Positions 15,680 to 24,172 of a stretch of 64,000 bases of DNA are shown one piece after another. The notes under the pieces were generated by a model. The model ran no database searches, was not told the origin of the DNA, and worked only from the letters and a program-made list of their open reading frames with translations. The stretch covers positions 38,230-102,229 of the forward strand of contig JAKZES010000015.1 in assembly GCA_022548915.1 (NCBI GenBank), given 5' to 3'. Every line of letters begins with the position of its first letter. Position 1 is the stretch's first letter. Made by a program: the position numbers and the translations under genes. The stretch comes from Verrucomicrobiaceae bacterium E54 (GTDB lineage Bacteria > Verrucomicrobiota > Verrucomicrobiia > Verrucomicrobiales > Akkermansiaceae).

Positions 15680-17392
15680 TCACGGCTGATGGTCCTGCTC
15701 GATGGACCTCAACTCGAGGTGCAGCCGGTCCCACTGGTCCTGGCGGGGTTTCAAGGTCTCCTGACGGTCGGCAAGCTGGCGGCGCACGCCGATGAGACCG
15801 TTCGCGTATTCATCGAAGAGTGCCCGGACCGCCTCGCCGTAATCCTCCCGCATCGCCGTTTCGAAACGCCCGACCGAATCCCGCAGGCGCTCGCGGGTCT
15901 GACCCACGATCCGAATCCGGCTGACCCAGGCCGAGAGAAGAAGCACCCCACCCATGCCCGCCGCCGCGAAGGCCAGCGGCCACGCCCAGCGGTCAATGCC
16001 CAGCGCCCCGCACGCACCCGCCGCCGTCGTCAGCAGCAGCACCATCGCCAGCAGGAACCGGAGACGTCGATTGCGGGCCCTCAGGGGAGAATCCAGACAG
16101 GCCCGCACCCGGAGCTGCCCCAGCACCCCGGGAACCGCCCTCGCGACGTTCGCCACGAAGCGACCGGTGCTCGCTTCGCGCCCGTCGCCATGGATGGCCG
16201 CGGTGCCCGGATCCAGCCCCATCCGCTCGATCACCCGCGGACGGACGTCGTTCCAGTGGCCCTCGCACTCCTCGAGCAGCCGCTCCGCATCCACGGCGGC
16301 AAAGTCCCGGATCGCTTCGCCCAATCCATCCGCCAACCGCGCCTCGATCCGCGCCGGCGAGGCGTCGCCAACGAACAAGCGCCACAGCGTCGGACCCACG
16401 CCCAGCATCCGGCCGAGTGCCCGGGAAAGACGCGCCACCTCGTTCTCGTAGCGCCCACGCGCTCCGGCCAGCGTCTTCGGCGAGTTCTCAAGCACCAGGT
16501 CCCTGAGCTGCCTGGCCTCGCGCTCCAGGCCCGCCAGAAACCAGCCGTCGTCATCCATCGACCGCCTCTGGCGATCGAGCGCCGACTCGATGTCGCGCAG
16601 GCGGTCCCCCGCCTCCTGCATCGTCCGGTCGATCAGGTAGCGACGCGACGGGGACTCGCAGACCGTCGCCGTGAGAAACTCCTCGAAGGCCCCGAAGCGG
16701 CTCGCCGACCACGACTTGCGGGCCTCGCGCGGGTCCAGCTTCGCCTCCAGCGCCAGACCGGCGGCCACCGCCACGATCGGCAACTCGCGACCGACCTTCT
16801 TCAGGCACAGGTCGCGCATGTGCCCCTCGATCACCCGGAGATCCTCCGGCGACTTCTGGTCGGACTGCTGGACCACCAGCGCGGTGCGCTCCAGCGCCTC
16901 GTCGCCCAGCGCCGAAACGAGATCCCAGGTTGCGGCCGTCCAGGTGTTCCCGGAGGGAAACACCACCAGCAGCAGGTCCGCCTTCTCGAAACGGGGGATG
17001 TCCGCAAAAACCCCGTCCCTCCACCCCGAATTGGTGCCCGGCGTATCGATCAACTCGAAGCGCCTGAGCAAATCCAGCGGCCGGCCGAGGATCTGCCAGC
17101 CGTTTCTTTCGGTCGCCCGCTCGGAAGACGCGTGGCGGTAGAGCGTGGTCCGCTGCGTCGTCGGCAGCGGCCCCGCCGGGCAGAGTTCCGCGCCGACCAG
17201 GGCGTTGAGCAGGGTCGACTTTCCGGCATTGATCTCGCCGAGCACCACCAGGCGGATCGGCCGGGCGAGTTTTTCCCTCGCGCTGCCGGACTCGTCGGGC
17301 CATTCGACGCCGCTCGACGCCGCCAGGTCCCGGATCCGGGAAAAGCAGCCCAACAAGCGATCCCGTGCAGCGAAATGACGCTCGCCGACCAT
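15680..17392 (-). CDS. Dynamin-like GTPase with a membrane hairpin
   Basis: The 570-residue protein has a P-loop GEINAGKST (52-60), a switch I region PTTQRTT (77-83), the G3 motif DTPG (116-119) and a possible G4 QQSDQKS, in the arrangement of bacterial dynamin-like or YfjP/LeoA-like GTPases. Helical segments follow, then a paired hydrophobic stretch (about 445-495, LRFLLAMVLLLTTAAGACGAL and LAFAAAGMGGVLLLSAW) predicted as a membrane hairpin, and a C-terminal coiled coil. Such proteins remodel membranes; cellular roles include stress protection and fusion. Single gene, not clearly paired with a second dynamin. Its start is 19 bases after the deacetylase stop, so co-transcription is possible. 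Confidence 0.75.
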   Translation of the reverse strand: MVGERHFAARDRLLGCFSRIRDLAASSGVEWPDESGSAREKLARPIRLVVLGEINAGKSTLLNALVGAELCPAGPLPTTQRTTLYRHASSERATERNGWQILGRPLDLLRRFELIDTPGTNSGWRDGVFADIPRFEKADLLLVVFPSGNTWTAATWDLVSALGDEALERTALVVQQSDQKSPEDLRVIEGHMRDLCLKKVGRELPIVAVAAGLALEAKLDPREARKSWSASRFGAFEEFLTATVCESPSRRYLIDRTMQEAGDRLRDIESALDRQRRSMDDDGWFLAGLEREARQLRDLVLENSPKTLAGARGRYENEVARLSRALGRMLGVGPTLWRLFVGDASPARIEARLADGLGEAIRDFAAVDAERLLEECEGHWNDVRPRVIERMGLDPGTAAIHGDGREASTGRFVANVARAVPGVLGQLRVRACLDSPLRARNRRLRFLLAMVLLLTTAAGACGALGIDRWAWPLAFAAAGMGGVLLLSAWVSRIRIVGQTRERLRDSVGRFETAMREDYGEAVRALFDEYANGLIGVRRQLADRQETLKPRQDQWDRLHLELRSIEQDHQP

Positions 17393-17411
17393 TGGAGCCG
17401 CCCTCGGTCCC

Positions 17412-18290
17412 TCAGGGGTTGGACGGGGTCACCGAAGCCTGCGCCGGCGCTTCCTCCTTCGGCTTCATCGCCAGAAGCTGGGACACGGTCACGAACTTGT
17501 AGCCCTTTTTCAGCAGGCCATCGAGCGTGGCCGGCATCGCATCCACCGTCGGCGCATGCAGGTCGTGGGCGAGGATGATCGCACCGGGTGTCGCGCCGGA
17601 AAGAATGCGCGAGGTCACCACCGAAGGCCCGGGGCGCTGCCAGTCGCGCGGGTCCACCGACCACATGATGGTCGGATAATTGAACTCGGAGTGGATCCAG
17701 GTCCGCTGGCGCTGGAGCAGGGCCCCGTACGGCGGGCGCAGCGTGCGCGGCTGGACTCCCGTCGCCTTGGCGATCGAGGCCCGGCACTTCATCAACTCGT
17801 TGCGCACCGAGTCATCCCCCATCTTGGTGAGGTTGCCGTGCGTGTAGGTGTGGTTCCCGATCTCATGGCCTTCGGCCACGATGCGGCGGGTGATTTCCGG
17901 ATACATGTCGACGTTCCGGCCGATCACATAGAAGGTCGCCTTGATGTTGCGGTCGCGCAGCATGTCGAGCAGCCGCGGCGTGTTGCTCGGATGCGGCCCG
18001 TCATCAAAGGTCATCGCCACGAAGGGCTGCGAAACCGACACCCGTGAGAAGGTCACGCCGGCATCCTTGCCGAAGCTCGACGAAAGCGACATGTCCGGAT
18101 TGCGCGGCACCGGCCCCCTCGTGCTCGGGGCCCGGTAGGCATTGTTGGCCTGGCTCTTGACCGGCTTCACAGCGTCGTCCGCCAGATTCTTGTCGGCATT
18201 CTTGCAGCTTCCCAGCGACATGCCGAGGAGGGTGAAACAGAGGGCGTGGAGGGCGACTTTCATTAGCAATTGAAGCTGAGTGCGATTCAT
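17412..18290 (-). CDS. Lipoprotein polysaccharide deacetylase (NodB family)
   Basis: The 292-residue product has a lipobox (LLGMSLGSC, Cys29), so it is probably a lipid-anchored envelope protein. The NodB domain shows the canonical motifs: TFDDGPHP (Asp96/Asp97), the metal-binding HTYTH (His147, His151), RPPYG (185-189), a DPRDW block and LAHDLH near the C-terminus. It likely removes N-acetyl groups from peptidoglycan or another aminosugar polymer. A second ATG nine codons in (18263) would still leave a full signal peptide. The dynamin-like gene follows after 19 bases. Confidence 0.85.
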   Translation of the reverse strand: MNRTQLQLLMKVALHALCFTLLGMSLGSCKNADKNLADDAVKPVKSQANNAYRAPSTRGPVPRNPDMSLSSSFGKDAGVTFSRVSVSQPFVAMTFDDGPHPSNTPRLLDMLRDRNIKATFYVIGRNVDMYPEITRRIVAEGHEIGNHTYTHGNLTKMGDDSVRNELMKCRASIAKATGVQPRTLRPPYGALLQRQRTWIHSEFNYPTIMWSVDPRDWQRPGPSVVTSRILSGATPGAIILAHDLHAPTVDAMPATLDGLLKKGYKFVTVSQLLAMKPKEEAPAQASVTPSNP

Positions 18291-18351
18291 CAGATGGGTG
18301 GACTATGCCGGACGGATCCGAAATGTCACGTCCGCATTTCTTGCTTTATTG

Positions 18352-19212
18352 TCATCCGAATCTCTGAAGCAGCGGCCACAGGCTGCGGACGGTTTTTTCA
18401 GGCCAGCGGGCCTTTTCCGTCATGATCGCACCGTCCAAGGCACGGTGCTCGGGCCAGTCAGGGGTCTCCGGCACCAGGGGAATCGCCCGTGCCAGCACGC
18501 TTTTCGCGAGGCTCACGTTCGCCTGGAGATGACTCATGACCGACCCGGCACTCACCGCCTCCTCCTCGATTTTCCAGCAATCGTAGTCGGTGATCATCGC
18601 CATCGTCGCCGCCGCGATCTCGGCCTCGCGGGCCAGCTTGACCTCGGGAAGATTGGTCATCCCGATCACGTCGAACCCGAGCTGGCGGTTCGCCTCGCTC
18701 TCCGCGCGCGTCGAGAAGGCCGGGCCGTCCATGTTCACGTAGGTCCCGCCGTCGTGCACCTTCGCCCCCTCGGCATCGAGTGCCTGCTTGAGGATGCCAC
18801 GCAGGCCGGCACTGATCGGTTCGCCGAAGGACGCGTGCGCGGCGATGCCACGGCCGAAGAAGGTGTGATGCTCGCGCCGGCTGGTGCGGTCGAAAAACTG
18901 GTCCGGCAGCAGCACGTCGCGAGGCGCGTATTCTTCACGCAGGCTTCCCACGGCCGTCACGCAGATGAGGAACCTGACATCGAGGCTTCGCAAGGCCCAC
19001 AAATTCGCACGATGATTGATCTCATGAGGCAGCAAGCGATGACCCCGACCGTGCCGCGGCAGGAACCACGCCTGACGGCCCGCCAGCTCGCCGCCCACCA
19101 GCACGTCCGACGGTTCACCGAAAGGCGTCTCGACGCGGCGTTCCTCCGACTTCTCGAAGCCTTCGATTTCATAAAGCCCGCTCCCTCCGATGATCCCGAT
19201 CGCTGCTGACAT
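18352..19212 (-). CDS. mtnP: S-methyl-5'-thioadenosine phosphorylase
   Basis: The 286-residue enzyme cleaves methylthioadenosine to adenine and methylthioribose 1-phosphate in methionine salvage. Signature segments are GIIGGSGLYEI, LPRHGRGHRLLPHEINHRAN, TAVGSLREEY, PDQFFDRT, the purine/ribose site GPAFSTRAE and MTNLPEVKLAREAEI; the last is characteristic of MTA rather than purine nucleoside phosphorylases. I chose ATG 19212 because the fold begins there. This start shares the tetranucleotide CATG with the first ATG available to the divergent transpeptidase gene, so promoters must lie inside coding sequence or the neighbour starts later. Confidence 0.9.
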   Translation of the reverse strand: MSAAIGIIGGSGLYEIEGFEKSEERRVETPFGEPSDVLVGGELAGRQAWFLPRHGRGHRLLPHEINHRANLWALRSLDVRFLICVTAVGSLREEYAPRDVLLPDQFFDRTSRREHHTFFGRGIAAHASFGEPISAGLRGILKQALDAEGAKVHDGGTYVNMDGPAFSTRAESEANRQLGFDVIGMTNLPEVKLAREAEIAAATMAMITDYDCWKIEEEAVSAGSVMSHLQANVSLAKSVLARAIPLVPETPDWPEHRALDGAIMTEKARWPEKTVRSLWPLLQRFG

Positions 19213-20089
19213 GCCCGAAGCCCTAGCCAAGCCCTCCCGCCCCGTCGAGTCCTCAAACGGACCGCGAGCTTTGGCTCGCCGAACCGCTTCAACAGCTGGC
19301 CCGACCACTTCACCGCCTCAACACCTGCCGCTCGTTCTCGCCCTCCTCTCGACCCTTCTCATTCCCTCCTGCCGTGGCCAGGATCCCTCCCGCGTGGAGG
19401 ACTCCGTCGACAGCTCACTGCCCGGCCCCGAGCGCGCCGCGGCAGCCGCCGCACGGGTCAAACCCCTGCTCGCCCCCGCCCTGGCGAAGCACGGGCTGGC
19501 CGTCGGCGACCCGGTCTTCCTTCGCGCCTTCAAGGAGGAAAAGGAGCTCGAAGTCTGGATGCAGCCGGACGGTGCCGACAGGTTCGTCCTCTTCCGCACC
19601 TACCCCATCGCCGCCACTTCGGGAAAACCCGGACCCAAGCTCGCCGAGGGCGACCGGCAGGTTCCCGAGGGATTCTACTATTTCTCCCGTAGGGGGCTGA
19701 AATCCGACTCGCGCTTCCACCTGGCGATGAACATCGGATACCCGAACACCTACGACCGCCACCACGGCCGCACCGGCTCCTTCATCATGATCCACGGCAA
19801 CCGCGTGTCGATCGGCTGCCTGGCCATGACCGACCCCGGGATCGAGGAAATCTACACCCTCTGCGATGCCGCGCTCGCCGGAGGACAGCGCTTCATCCGC
19901 GTGCACCTCTTCCCCTTCCGCATGACCGACGCCCGGATGAAGGAGGCCTCATCCAACCACCGCTGGATCGAATTCTGGAGAAACCTCAAGGAAGGGCACG
20001 ACCATTTTGAGCAAGCCCGCGTGCCGCCCGACACCGTGGTCGAGGGCGGACGCTATGGGTTCAGGGGCGCGGACGCCTCACTCGATTGA
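19211..20089 (+). CDS. L,D-transpeptidase-like (YkuD/YafK type) lipoprotein
   Basis: The longest reasonable frame gives 292 residues. The catalytic block IHGNRVSIGCLAMTD holds the His and Cys of the YkuD fold, as in YafK-like proteins that cut or form peptidoglycan cross-links. A hydrophobic stretch ending IPSC (LPLVLALLSTLLIPSC) looks like a lipoprotein signal. With ATG 19211 the preceding arm is about 44 residues, unusually long; a TTG at 19271 would give a normal signal peptide and remove the start overlap with mtnP, so I consider it a serious alternative. At the 3' end the gene overlaps the convergent membrane-protein gene by 12 bases. Confidence 0.75.
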   Translation: MPEALAKPSRPVESSNGPRALARRTASTAGPTTSPPQHLPLVLALLSTLLIPSCRGQDPSRVEDSVDSSLPGPERAAAAAARVKPLLAPALAKHGLAVGDPVFLRAFKEEKELEVWMQPDGADRFVLFRTYPIAATSGKPGPKLAEGDRQVPEGFYYFSRRGLKSDSRFHLAMNIGYPNTYDRHHGRTGSFIMIHGNRVSIGCLAMTDPGIEEIYTLCDAALAGGQRFIRVHLFPFRMTDARMKEASSNHRWIEFWRNLKEGHDHFEQARVPPDTVVEGGRYGFRGADASLD

Positions 20090-20593
20090 CCCGCCAGCGG
20101 CGTCGGGCTGATCGAAGAGCGCCTTCACGCCCGGGCGCTGGAGGACGATGATGGTGAAGATGCCAAGGATCGTTCCCAGGGGCATGTTGATGCACTGGAT
20201 GCAGGCGATGACGAACACGAAGGTCCACTTCCGCCGGTGCGCCAGATTCCTCGCACAGAGGAACAGGCACACCGCCAGGCCGAGGGCGTACAGGGCCCCC
20301 AGACCGCCGAAGAACCCATAGACCCACCCCATCATCTCGAAGACCCGCGCATCGGCCGGCGACATCCCCGAACTGCTTCCCGCACCCGAACCGCCGGAAG
20401 TCGCGGCGACCGGAATCATCGCCCCGAAGAACACGCCGATCAGGGCGTACATTGCGGCGAAGCACGCCCCGAGGACCGCGAGCCCGGCCATCACGTAGTG
20501 GAAGATCGACAGGAGTCGAAGGTGCTCCGCGTCCTGGATGGACTGCGGGGTCGGCATCGGCGCGGGCATCTGAGGCGGGGGCTGGGCCTGCAT
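20078..20593 (-). CDS. Small four-helix membrane protein, unknown function
   Basis: The 171-residue protein starts with a Pro/Gln/Met-rich arm (MQAQPPPQMPAPMPTP) and has about four hydrophobic helices: two near 30-62 (HYVMAGLAVLGACFAAMYAL and IGVFFGAMI) separated by a Ser/Gly loop from the pair FFGGLGALYALGLAVCLFL and CINMPLGTILGIFTIIVL. No catalytic motif is apparent. Similar small proteins are common in this phylum and remain unnamed. It overlaps the end of the transpeptidase gene by 12 bases in convergent orientation. Confidence 0.7.
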   Translation of the reverse strand: MQAQPPPQMPAPMPTPQSIQDAEHLRLLSIFHYVMAGLAVLGACFAAMYALIGVFFGAMIPVAATSGGSGAGSSSGMSPADARVFEMMGWVYGFFGGLGALYALGLAVCLFLCARNLAHRRKWTFVFVIACIQCINMPLGTILGIFTIIVLQRPGVKALFDQPDAAGGSIE

Positions 20594-20674
20594 GGGAGTA
20601 AGTTCATCAGATCAAGCTCCCCGCCTCCAGTCTTGTCTCGGCCCGGAATCGAAGCTACCCCTCGGCCCGCGCAA

Positions 20675-20748
20675 GCGCCCGTAGCTCAGTTGGATAGAGC
20701 ACCCGCCTTCTAAGCGGATGGTCGCTGGTTCGAATCCAGCCGGGCGTG
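20675..20748 (+). tRNA. tRNA-Arg (anticodon TCT)
   Basis: A full cloverleaf folds: acceptor GCGCCCG/CGGGCGT (closing pair G-T), D-stem GCTC/GAGC, anticodon stem with loop CTTCTAA (anticodon TCT at 20709-20711) and T-stem GCTGG/CCAGC around TTCGAAT. The outermost anticodon-stem pair is C-A. CCA is not encoded. It reads AGA (and AGG by wobble). Confidence 0.92.
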
Positions 20749-20878
20749 CGTTCACAGCGTGGACAAGCGCCGTGAGCATCCCATCGCGAGCGGCGGCGAG
20801 CGCACGTCGGGATGGCGTGAGCGGAGCGAGGGCAATCCAGCCGGGCGTGCGTTCACAGCGTGGACAAGCGCCGTGAGC
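20733..20878 (+). repeat. 45-base direct repeat duplicating the tRNA-Arg 3' end
   Basis: The 45 bases at 20733-20777 recur exactly at 20834-20878, a spacing of 101. Each copy starts inside the tRNA (AATCCAGCCGGGCGT) and runs about 29 bases beyond it. Only the first belongs to a complete tRNA. It is either a local tandem duplication or an att-like scar at a tRNA 3' end. Confidence 0.85.
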
Positions 20879-20917
20879 GGATCGCCCACGCCCTCGGGGT
20901 GCCCGCTCATCCTGCCC

Positions 20918-22285
20918 TCAGCACACCCGCCACTTTTCGCGAACGGGTTGCGGGCCCAGCATTTTTGCGGCCTCGGGATTGCCGACGACCTTTTCCTTCT
21001 CCGGGTCCCACTCGACCGCCTTGCCGGTGAGCGCGGCGGCGCGGGTGAGGTGGCAGATGGCGTCGCAGCGGATCGCCATTTCCACCGGGCAGATCGGCTC
21101 CTCGCGCGACTTCACGCAGTCGATGAAGTTGCGGTTGTGCTCCTTCGACACCGGCAGGCGTTCGTCGTCGCTCCTGAATTCGTTTTTCCACAGGCGGCGG
21201 TCGCTCGCATCGAAACCGCCGGAGATGTTGCCGATCCAGCCCTCCGTTCCGTGAAAGACGACCCCGTCGTCGCCCCGCCATTCCTTGTCGTGATAGCCGG
21301 CGACGACCGGTTGCGCGGCCCGCGTGTCCATCAGCCGAAGGATCACGCCGTTCGCGTACTCGCAGCTCATGTCCCAGTGCTCGAGGGTGCGGTAGATCCC
21401 CTCGTCCGGGATGTTGCCGGTGCCCTCGTAGCGAACCGGGCTGGTGTCGTCGCTCCGGTTCCCCCACTGCGCGACGCCGAGCGGGTGGATCGCACAGCCG
21501 GCAAGGAAGCCGAGCGATGTCTCCGGACAATGGAAGCCGCCCCAGTTGGTGCAACGGTCCACCGTGTAGGGCACCATCGGCGACGGCCCCTGCCACGCAT
21601 CGAAGTTGAAGCCATCCGGCACCGGCACCTCCTCGGTCGATCCGTAGGGGGCGACGTGATACTTCGCCTTGTCGTTGTGGACGTTGCGGCTCCACACGTC
21701 GATCCGCTCGAGCTCGCCGATGTATCCGTTGCGGACCAGCTCCACCATCTGCCGGTAGCGCCCTTGTGAACGGTACTGGGTGCCGAACTGGAACACCCGC
21801 CCGTGTTTCCTGACCGCCTCACGCAGGATGGGGGTCTGGCTGTAGTCGAGCGCCAGCGGCTTCTGGCAATACACGTCCTTGCCGGCACGCACCGCGGCGA
21901 TCGACATCGGCGTGTGCCAGTTGTCGTGCACCGCCACGATCACCGCATCGACATCCTCGCGCGCAAGCAACTCGCGGAAGTCGTCGTTCACCGTCGCGAC
22001 CTCGCTGCCGTAGTCCTTGTTGTACTGGCTGGCGCGGGTCACCGCCCGGGACCGGAACGCGTCACAGGTGGCCACCACGCGCACGTCGTCCATCTGCCTG
22101 AGCTGGCTGCGGTGGAAGTAGTCGGAAATGTTGCCACAGCCGATCTGCCCCACATTCACCCGGTCGTTGGGCATCACCCGGCCCCGCCCGGCAACGACCT
22201 GCGCCGGAACGATGGTGGGGAAGCCGACCGCCGCACCGGTCGCGGCCACCCCTTTGAGGAAATCTCTTCGCCTGATTGGTTTCAT
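20918..22285 (-). CDS. Tat-exported Gfo/Idh/MocA-family oxidoreductase
   Basis: The 455-residue protein has a twin-arginine signal (MKPIRRRDFLKGVAATGAA). The NAD-binding fold begins at VNVGQIGCGNISDYFH, and the typical catalytic pocket segment CQKPLALDYSQTPILREAV carries the conserved Lys-Pro. The C-terminal alpha/beta domain includes WDMSCEYANGVI. Substrates are usually cyclic polyols, sugars or glycosides; Tat export points to periplasmic action with a bound cofactor. ATG 22285 overlaps the upstream TIM-barrel stop by ATGA, so the two are translationally coupled and likely act on the same compound. Confidence 0.88.
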   Translation of the reverse strand: MKPIRRRDFLKGVAATGAAVGFPTIVPAQVVAGRGRVMPNDRVNVGQIGCGNISDYFHRSQLRQMDDVRVVATCDAFRSRAVTRASQYNKDYGSEVATVNDDFRELLAREDVDAVIVAVHDNWHTPMSIAAVRAGKDVYCQKPLALDYSQTPILREAVRKHGRVFQFGTQYRSQGRYRQMVELVRNGYIGELERIDVWSRNVHNDKAKYHVAPYGSTEEVPVPDGFNFDAWQGPSPMVPYTVDRCTNWGGFHCPETSLGFLAGCAIHPLGVAQWGNRSDDTSPVRYEGTGNIPDEGIYRTLEHWDMSCEYANGVILRLMDTRAAQPVVAGYHDKEWRGDDGVVFHGTEGWIGNISGGFDASDRRLWKNEFRSDDERLPVSKEHNRNFIDCVKSREEPICPVEMAIRCDAICHLTRAAALTGKAVEWDPEKEKVVGNPEAAKMLGPQPVREKWRVC

Positions 22286-23175
22286 GGTTCGTTGGGAGTT
22301 GCGTCGTTTCGGAGATAATCCACGGCCTTGGCGACCGCCGCCGCCATTTCGTCCTGCGGCAGTCCGCCGTGCATGAAGGGGGTCATCCAGTGGGAATAGT
22401 TCACCGCGGAAAGGGCCCGCATCCACGGCTCGAAGTCGGCCGGCCCGTGACCGGGCAGTTGCTTGGTCCCGCCCGCCGACTGCCACGCGTAGAAGAACAG
22501 CAAATGGTCGCCGCAGATGCCGATCACCTCGGACACATCGGCCTTGCGCTTCTGCAGGTGATAGGGCGCCACGCCGAGGCCCACGACATCGGGCGCGGGG
22601 TTGTGTCGCTTGAACGCTTCGAAGGACTGCGGGGAGTCAAGAAGGGCGTGGCCGTGGTTCTCGATCGCGAGGCGGACCTTGTGTTTGCGGGCAAGTTCGA
22701 TCTCCGGACGAAGCTCTGCGAAGAACTCTCGCATGGCCGCGTCGAGTTGATCGGCGGCGAAGCTTCCATACTTCGATTCGCGAACCACCACCCCGCCGCC
22801 ACAGCCACCGATGAACTCGGCGAAGCCGGGAAACCCCTCGTCGTGGCCCTTGGTCCGGTAGGTCGTCCAGGCACCGATCTCGAGGTCGTGCGCCCGGAGC
22901 AGCTTGCGGAATTCATCAACACCGAGTTCGCGGGCCCGGGCCAGATGGCGGCAATCGCCGAAGGGCCCCCACAGGTCGATTCCCTTGAACCCCAGCTCCA
23001 CTGCCTGCCGACAAAGTTCCTCGAGCGACAGGTCGGAGAACATCACCGATGACAGAGCGAGTCTCGGCCGCCAGGCGTCGGTCCCACCACCTGCACGCAG
23101 CAATCCGGGGGTGCCGAGCAAGGCCGCGATCATGGCGGACTGCTTCAGGAATTCACGTCGCGCGGGATGTTTCAT
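22282..23175 (-). CDS. Exported xylose-isomerase-like TIM-barrel protein
   Basis: The 297-residue protein has a Tat-like leader (ARREFLKQSAM then IAALLGTPGLLRAG) and an AP-endonuclease-2/xylose isomerase-like barrel. ELGFKGIDLWGPFGDC, GVVVRESKYGSF, LAIENHGHALLDS and HLLFFYAWQS lie at strand ends where family members bind divalent metal. It may be a sugar or inosose epimerase/isomerase or dehydratase. ATG 23175 was chosen because the Arg-Arg motif follows it. It overlaps the oxidoreductase start by four bases and is separated by 106 bases from a second TIM-barrel gene upstream. Confidence 0.82.
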   Translation of the reverse strand: MKHPARREFLKQSAMIAALLGTPGLLRAGGGTDAWRPRLALSSVMFSDLSLEELCRQAVELGFKGIDLWGPFGDCRHLARARELGVDEFRKLLRAHDLEIGAWTTYRTKGHDEGFPGFAEFIGGCGGGVVVRESKYGSFAADQLDAAMREFFAELRPEIELARKHKVRLAIENHGHALLDSPQSFEAFKRHNPAPDVVGLGVAPYHLQKRKADVSEVIGICGDHLLFFYAWQSAGGTKQLPGHGPADFEPWMRALSAVNYSHWMTPFMHGGLPQDEMAAAVAKAVDYLRNDATPNEP

Positions 23176-23281
23176 GCACTGTCGGGGTGATACGGTTGTG
23201 CGAGCTTCGTCTTGTGGATTCAGCATGATGGGAGAGGTCTTTCGCAAAATTCGCGGTCCGGTCGGGCTCTGGAGATGGATT

Positions 23282-24115
23282 TCAGGCCCCGATCTGCTTC
23301 CTCAGGAAGTCGAGGCTTCTCGCGGCTTCGTCGATCGTCCCGCATTCGACGCTGAGGAAGATCTCGCGGTCCACCGGCTCCATGATCCGGATCACCCGTT
23401 CCCAATCGACCACTCCATCGCCACAGGCGCAGCCCACCGGCGTTCCGGTGACCTTGCCCTTCTCGCGCTCGCTGTGCTCCATCGAGATGTCCTTGGCGTG
23501 GATGTGGAAGACCCGGTCGCGGACCTTTTCCAGCGCCTCGTACGGATCCTCCAGGCCGGCGAGGTAGCTGTTTCCGGTGTCCCAGTTGACCTGGATCCAC
23601 GGTGAATCGACCAGGTTGACGATCCGCATCAGACCGTCGGTGTGCGCGGTGTAGATGCCGTGGGGCTCGATGCAGAGGTACTTGCGATGACGCGCGCAGA
23701 CCTGCTCGATGCGGGTCAGGGTGTAGCGCATCGTGTCGTGGGCGAAGTCGTCGTCCATCCACTCCGGCCTGACCATCTCGTCGGTGTTGAGGAAATCGCA
23801 GCCGACGAAGGTGGCCAGCACCGCGGCGCGGGTCAGGCGGTCGACCGCCGCCTCGGGCTTCATCAGGGGCGAGTGCGCGGAAAGGCTGGCGACCTTCACG
23901 CCGTGGCGGTCGCAGATTTCCTTCATCAGCAGTGGGTCCTCCTCCATCGAGAACGAGTGAAAGTATTCGACCTCGCTGAGCAGCTCCCAGCCGGTGTGCA
24001 CCATCGGCTCGATCCACTCGTAGCCGAGTTCCGACGCGATCTTCACCCCCGCCTCGAATGACTTGTCCGCCGAGCGACAGAATTCCATATTGATCGCGAT
24101 CTTGAACGTGGCCAT
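23282..24115 (-). CDS. Cytoplasmic sugar phosphate isomerase/epimerase-like TIM barrel
   Basis: The 277-residue protein starts MATFKIAINMEFCRSADKSF and shows the barrel motifs of IolE/xylose isomerase-like enzymes: EWIEPMVHTGWELL, VKVASLSAHSPLM, CIEPHGIYTAHT, IQVNWDTGNSYLAG, RVFHIHAKDIS and FLSVECGTID, including Glu, His, Asp and Glu candidate metal ligands. It has no signal peptide, unlike the barrel next to it. It is the first gene of the block and divergent from an AraC regulator, from which it is separated by 57 bases, so it is the most likely direct target. Confidence 0.85.
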   Translation of the reverse strand: MATFKIAINMEFCRSADKSFEAGVKIASELGYEWIEPMVHTGWELLSEVEYFHSFSMEEDPLLMKEICDRHGVKVASLSAHSPLMKPEAAVDRLTRAAVLATFVGCDFLNTDEMVRPEWMDDDFAHDTMRYTLTRIEQVCARHRKYLCIEPHGIYTAHTDGLMRIVNLVDSPWIQVNWDTGNSYLAGLEDPYEALEKVRDRVFHIHAKDISMEHSEREKGKVTGTPVGCACGDGVVDWERVIRIMEPVDREIFLSVECGTIDEAARSLDFLRKQIGA

Positions 24116-24172
24116 GGCGGCATCCCAGCAGGTCCCCTCCGGCCTCGCGTTCCCCATCGACCGCGAATTTTC

